This document shows, piece after piece, positions 60,748 to 64,000 of a stretch of 64,000 nt of DNA (within the stretch, counting starts at the first letter, position 1; the number at the start of each line of letters is the position of its first letter). Source of the stretch: Paenibacillus sp. FSL R5-0345. Lineage in GTDB: Bacteria; Bacillota; Bacilli; Paenibacillales; Paenibacillaceae. The notes under the pieces are model-generated. The model worked only from the letters and a program-made list of their open reading frames with translations, was not told the DNA's origin and made no database searches. Both the position numbers and the translations under genes were made by a program. The stretch lies in the NCBI RefSeq assembly GCF_000758585.1, contig NZ_CP009281.1, forward strand, positions 3,534,001-3,598,000, in the 5' to 3' direction.

Positions 60748-61641
60748 CTAACTGAATTTTTTCTCGAGCTTATTAAAGATAGTATTAATGCCAGCAGTAA
60801 ACACAAGACACAGAATAACCAAGAACGAAGCGATCGCACTGCCATATCCATATTTAAAAGATAGGAATGAACTGTTGTACATATGTGTGGAAATCACATC
60901 TGTAGCATGAGCTGGTCCACCGGCTGTCATAACCATAACAAGATCAAAAGCCTGCAATGACCCTATAAATGCGAGTACGATAGATATTTTAAAGATTGGA
61001 ATAATCAACGGAAAAGTGATATATCGGTCGGCTTTGAATCCGTCAGCCCCATCAATCTTTGCCGCTTCATACAGCTCATCCGGAATATTCTGAACCCCGG
61101 TATATTGAATCAGCAAATGGTAGCCGAAATATTGCCAAAGAGATACTGCATAGAGCGCGAACATCGCAATTTTAGGTTCTGTGATCCAATTGTGAGTCCA
61201 GTTATCTAGTCCAAGTGAGATCAGAACGCCGTTCAACATCCCTCCCATGGAGACCGGATCATAGATCGTTTTCCAGAGCTGCCCAATGATAACCACTGAC
61301 AAAATAACCGGCGTAAAGTAAATAGAAACTAAAGTGTTTCCTTTTCTCACATACCGATTTAGAAGAATAGCCATCAGCAAACAAAATGGAATTTCCACCA
61401 TAGAAGCAACCGCATAGAGCAAAGTCCTCCTTACGGATGGCCAAAACACTGGATCATGAAAAAACATCTCTTTGAAATTAGCAAGTCCAGCAAATGTTTT
61501 CGTAGTCGTAATTCCGTCCCATTGCAGCAATCCTGTATAAAAGGATACTAGGATAGGAGCAAACACCAAGCACACATACAAAAGCAGGCAAGGTAACACG
61601 AAGACGGCGATTGTGCGCGCTGGAACCTTTAGTACCTTCAT
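60748..61641 (-). CDS. Carbohydrate ABC transporter permease, MalF/UgpA type
   Basis: The 297-residue product has six membrane helices and the EAA loop ELYEAAKIDGADGFKADRYI, then TFPLI. It is the MalF-like partner of the following permease. It lies between the binding-protein gene and the second permease. No ATPase gene is present in this window, so a shared MsmX-type ATPase is likely. Confidence 0.92.
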   Translation of the reverse strand: MKVLKVPARTIAVFVLPCLLLYVCLVFAPILVSFYTGLLQWDGITTTKTFAGLANFKEMFFHDPVFWPSVRRTLLYAVASMVEIPFCLLMAILLNRYVRKGNTLVSIYFTPVILSVVIIGQLWKTIYDPVSMGGMLNGVLISLGLDNWTHNWITEPKIAMFALYAVSLWQYFGYHLLIQYTGVQNIPDELYEAAKIDGADGFKADRYITFPLIIPIFKISIVLAFIGSLQAFDLVMVMTAGGPAHATDVISTHMYNSSFLSFKYGYGSAIASFLVILCLVFTAGINTIFNKLEKKFS

Positions 61642-61717
61642 TATTTCCGCCCCCTAGAATGTAAACACGATGCGAAGAAGCGTTTAAGCACCCTCGCATC
61701 GCGTTTTCGAAACCTTC

Positions 61718-63091
61718 TTATTTATTAGCTTCAAATGCGGTTTGATGTTCTTTAGCTACTTGAGCGGAATCCACTTTTTGAACAAAAAGATTTTGGATAC
61801 TGCTGAGATGGACTTGTGCAGTAGCTGGGTTCATGGTGTTGTCAAAGGCCAAGTCGCCACCTTTAACCTGATTAAACAATCCTGAAATGTTAATCGCCAG
61901 ATCCGAATATCCTGCACCTTTCAGGTCTCCATCCACTTTTTGACCAATTCCTACAGCATTTTTAAGTTCAAATTGTTTTTTAGGAAGATTCAGAGTGAAG
62001 AAATTCAAGAAATCTTTCGTTTCTTGTAAATGCTCACTGTTCGCAGAAATCGCAAAGGCGCTACCTGGTGCGAGCATGAATTCATTTGGATCCCCTTTAC
62101 CATTGACGCTTGGGAATTGGAAAGCTCCTGCTTTACCAGCCACTGAGGAAGCATCGATTGCGCCTGTTTCCCATGAACCGATAACCCACATAGCAGCTTT
62201 ACCGGATTTGAAGATATTACCGCCTGCATTAGCATCAATGGAAGTTGCTCCATCAGGGAATGCACCTGCTTGCACGAGGTCTTGGAACCGGTCTACAGCT
62301 TCTACGAAAGCAGGATCTTCAAATGTTTTTTTGCCATCCAGCACATCTTGAAGGAAACCAGGTCCTCCATTAGTGCGAAGCAGGATATTCATGAACAAGA
62401 ATGAACCTGTCCAGGAATCTTTTTCACCGATCGCAATTGGCGTAATGCCCTTTGCTTTCAAGGTTTTTACATCTTGGAGTAATTCATCAAATGTTTTAGG
62501 AGTGTCTTTGATTCCCGCTTGCTCGAAAAGTTCTTTATTATAGTAGACTACCTCGATGTTATTACCATCTGGCAGTGCATACACATTGCCGTCAAAGCTG
62601 TAGTAATCAAGCAGACCGGATTGATAGGTGTCTTTCAGTCCATTTTGATCCAGCATGTCATTTAGAGGAGCGAACAGCTTAGCATCAACGAAGGGTTTCA
62701 TTTGTGCAGCTGGGTTAACAATCGTAATATCAGGAATTTCTTTGGAAGCGGCTTGTGTTTTCAATTTGACCTTTTGCTGGTCCGTATTTAAAGTATCCAG
62801 TTCGATGTGAATATTAGGATTCTCTTTTTCATATTGATCAACTAATTCATGAAGCATCTTATAAGAAGGTGTAGCTGGATCCGGGTAAATATTTTGAAAT
62901 GTAATCGTAACCTTCTTACCGCTATCGGTTTTTGTAGTTCCGGCATCTGGAGCTTTCGTAGCTGTATTCCCTTTCGACTCTGTAGCGCCTTTACTCTCGT
63001 TGTTGTTTGAATTTCCACACGCTGCCATACTTAAAACCAAAGCTGCTGATAACGCAATTGTTGAAGTTGCCTTCATTTTTTTGCTGACCAT
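61718..63091 (-). CDS. Sugar-binding lipoprotein of the ABC transporter
   Basis: The 457-residue product has a lipoprotein signal (LSAALVLSMAAC25) followed by a Ser/Thr/Asn-rich linker. The extracellular solute-binding domain (family 1) follows, with typical motifs VVYYNKELFEQAGI, FDELLQDVKTLKAKGI, TPIAIG and GKAAMWVIGSWE. It captures an oligosaccharide for the permease pair. A cre-like inverted repeat lies upstream. The sugar itself cannot be told from the sequence. Confidence 0.93.
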   Translation of the reverse strand: MVSKKMKATSTIALSAALVLSMAACGNSNNNESKGATESKGNTATKAPDAGTTKTDSGKKVTITFQNIYPDPATPSYKMLHELVDQYEKENPNIHIELDTLNTDQQKVKLKTQAASKEIPDITIVNPAAQMKPFVDAKLFAPLNDMLDQNGLKDTYQSGLLDYYSFDGNVYALPDGNNIEVVYYNKELFEQAGIKDTPKTFDELLQDVKTLKAKGITPIAIGEKDSWTGSFLFMNILLRTNGGPGFLQDVLDGKKTFEDPAFVEAVDRFQDLVQAGAFPDGATSIDANAGGNIFKSGKAAMWVIGSWETGAIDASSVAGKAGAFQFPSVNGKGDPNEFMLAPGSAFAISANSEHLQETKDFLNFFTLNLPKKQFELKNAVGIGQKVDGDLKGAGYSDLAINISGLFNQVKGGDLAFDNTMNPATAQVHLSSIQNLFVQKVDSAQVAKEHQTAFEANK

Positions 63092-63133
63092 TGTTTGACG
63101 CCCCCTGTTTTCGTTATAGGCTAATTATTGTAC

Positions 63134-63149
63134 TGTTAAGCGCTTTCAA
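63134..63149. promoter_or_regulatory. cre/LacI-type operator before the sugar ABC operon
   Basis: TGTTAAGCGCTTTCAA has the central AAGCGCTT of CcpA/LacI-type sites (one base longer than the strict cre). It lies about 45 bases before the binding-protein gene and suggests catabolite control. Confidence 0.5.
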
Positions 63150-63221
63150 CAAGGTGTCAAATTTAAGATAAATGGTTTGTTTTTTCTAGAAAAATACAAT
63201 ATATGTCCGAACATAACGAAA

Positions 63222-63239
63222 CACCCGCTAATGCGGGCG
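63222..63239 (-). terminator. Weak hairpin after the Ger(x)C gene
   Basis: CCCGC and GCGGG pair across TAAT. On the minus strand GTGTTTCGTT follows. It is a modest candidate terminator for the germination gene. Confidence 0.4.
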
Positions 63240-63268
63240 CTTCGATTAAACCTATTTTCGATATTCGT

Positions 63269-64000
63269 TCAATCAGAGGTTGAACCAAAATCAGTAATCT
63301 TAAGCTTAAGATCAAAGGTCAATGGAATACGAGTAAATTCCTCGTCCCAATGATCCTTCATCTGTTTCCAGACAAGCGGTTTTTCAATGCTGAACCAATC
63401 TCCGAATCCTGCTACATCCACTTTGTAAGTAGATTGCATTTTGCGGATAAGTGCATGGATATGTTGGGTTAATTTCTCTTCGAATATCTTTTCTAGCTCT
63501 TTGAGGTAAACAACATTCGAGGAATGCTCATCCACATCCCAATTCTCAATTAGTCGTCCAGTGGACTCAATCGCAACATGAAATGATATTTTCTTATCAT
63601 CGGTCTCATTCAGCGTAATCTTGCTCTTAACGGATTTAATCTCATAAGTAATCGAGTCATTCGACTGATCATATGCTTTGATGCTCCCGCCGTTTATATC
63701 CCCTTTGATCCAGGCAATACTCTCCACATCATGCTGGTCAAGGTTACCGATCCAACGACCTGTATCTCCCTTGATAATACCGGCTCCAGAAAATTCGATC
63801 TCCCCTTGTGCCGCCACAACGTTCTGCAACACAAAGCTTTGCTTGGAGTACATCAGCGCATCTAGATTCGATAACGTTATCCCCTTCATAACTTTACTGG
63901 TTCTAAAGTTGTTACGAACCATCTCGGCCAGTCGAAAGGAAGGAATCTCCTCCTCGGTTGTCATAAGCGTATCGGACGCACGCCCTTGGCTAAGAAATAT
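63269..64000 (-). CDS. Ger(x)C-family spore germination protein, C-terminal part
   Basis: The frame is open to the window edge, so the gene begins beyond 64000. About 243 residues are visible. The segment before the internal Met (IFLSQGRASDTL) and then EIPSFRLAEMVRNNFRTSK match the middle of GerAC-type lipoproteins. The C-terminal domain (VASIAWIKGDINGG-like, KLTQHIHALIRKMQST, VDVAGFGDWF) is the GerAC C-terminal fold. Ger(x)C proteins are the lipoprotein subunit of germinant receptors. The gene supports a spore-forming host. Confidence 0.8.
   Translation of the reverse strand: MFLSQGRASDTLMTTEEEIPSFRLAEMVRNNFRTSKVMKGITLSNLDALMYSKQSFVLQNVVAAQGEIEFSGAGIIKGDTGRWIGNLDQHDVESIAWIKGDINGGSIKAYDQSNDSITYEIKSVKSKITLNETDDKKISFHVAIESTGRLIENWDVDEHSSNVVYLKELEKIFEEKLTQHIHALIRKMQSTYKVDVAGFGDWFSIEKPLVWKQMKDHWDEEFTRIPLTFDLKLKITDFGSTSD

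Noticed and set aside
1..64000. CRISPR array or Cas genes that would make the Tn7-like element a CAST
   Set aside because: No spaced direct repeats and no Cas-like proteins were seen; the TniQ gene is accompanied by a recombinase-like protein instead.

Overview
The window looks like a Bacillota chromosome, most probably Paenibacillus or a close relative. The signs are strong AGGAGG-type ribosome sites, many TTG/GTG starts, a YesM/YesN two-component pair beside a sugar ABC transporter, a YtrA-type ABC-2 operon and a Ger(x)C germination gene. No rRNA, tRNA or CRISPR array was seen.

Layout. (1) 1-8 kb is AT-rich accessory DNA. It holds two small orphan genes, a CoiA-like nuclease, an ankyrin protein, wrecked phage and IS3-type genes, an AbiH abortive-infection gene, a Ku end-joining gene and two small XRE regulators. 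(2) 8.06-14.73 kb is a complete Tn7-like transposition module: TnsA, TnsB, TnsC, a tyrosine-recombinase-like protein that has lost key catalytic residues (TnsF-like), and a TniQ/TnsD protein. All five genes are tightly packed on the + strand. (3) 15.0-31.2 kb, in the usual cargo position of such elements, is a metal and metalloid resistance block. First come an ArsN1-type acetyltransferase, two arsenate reductases, two ArsR repressors, an ACR3 efflux permease, ArsD, ArsA, a HesB/IscA-like protein and a cysteine phosphatase. Then come cadC-cadA. Next are a methyltransferase, a cysteine-pair MarR and an ArsO-like flavoprotein. Last is a second, diverged set: a 46-residue protein with three Cys-Cys pairs, ArsD, ArsA, HesB-like and another cysteine-pair MarR. 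(4) 31.2-31.8 kb is non-coding and holds a perfect hairpin and 23-bp tandem repeats with an inverted copy. (5) 31.8-35.1 kb holds a GNAT, an AlkZ/YcaQ-like glycosylase, a DUF3795 protein and a WYL regulator. (6) 35.3-42.3 kb is a sulfur block on the minus strand: a TlpA/ResA-like thioredoxin that is frameshifted, CcdA, a membrane protein with an apparently lost start codon, a TauE exporter, TusA, a rhodanese-metallo-beta-lactamase protein, DsrE and rhodanese proteins, and a CstR-type repressor with three matching operator palindromes. (7) 42.5-64 kb looks like ordinary chromosome: asparagine synthetase, a hydrolase, DUF896, MarR, a sensor kinase, the YtrA-type operon, an aspartoacylase-like protein, alpha-galactosidase with its AraC regulator, GrpB, an MFS exporter, GNAT, DUF4190, YesN/YesM with a sugar ABC transporter, and a Ger(x)C gene cut by the window end.

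How it works together. The Tn7-like machinery probably carried the arsenic and cadmium genes here. Arsenate is reduced by ArsC. Arsenite is pumped out by ACR3, helped by ArsA and ArsD. Organic arsenicals may be handled by ArsN1, the methyltransferase and ArsO. Cadmium, zinc or lead is exported by CadA under CadC. The transposon ends, the target site and therefore the exact limits of the element were not established by reading alone.
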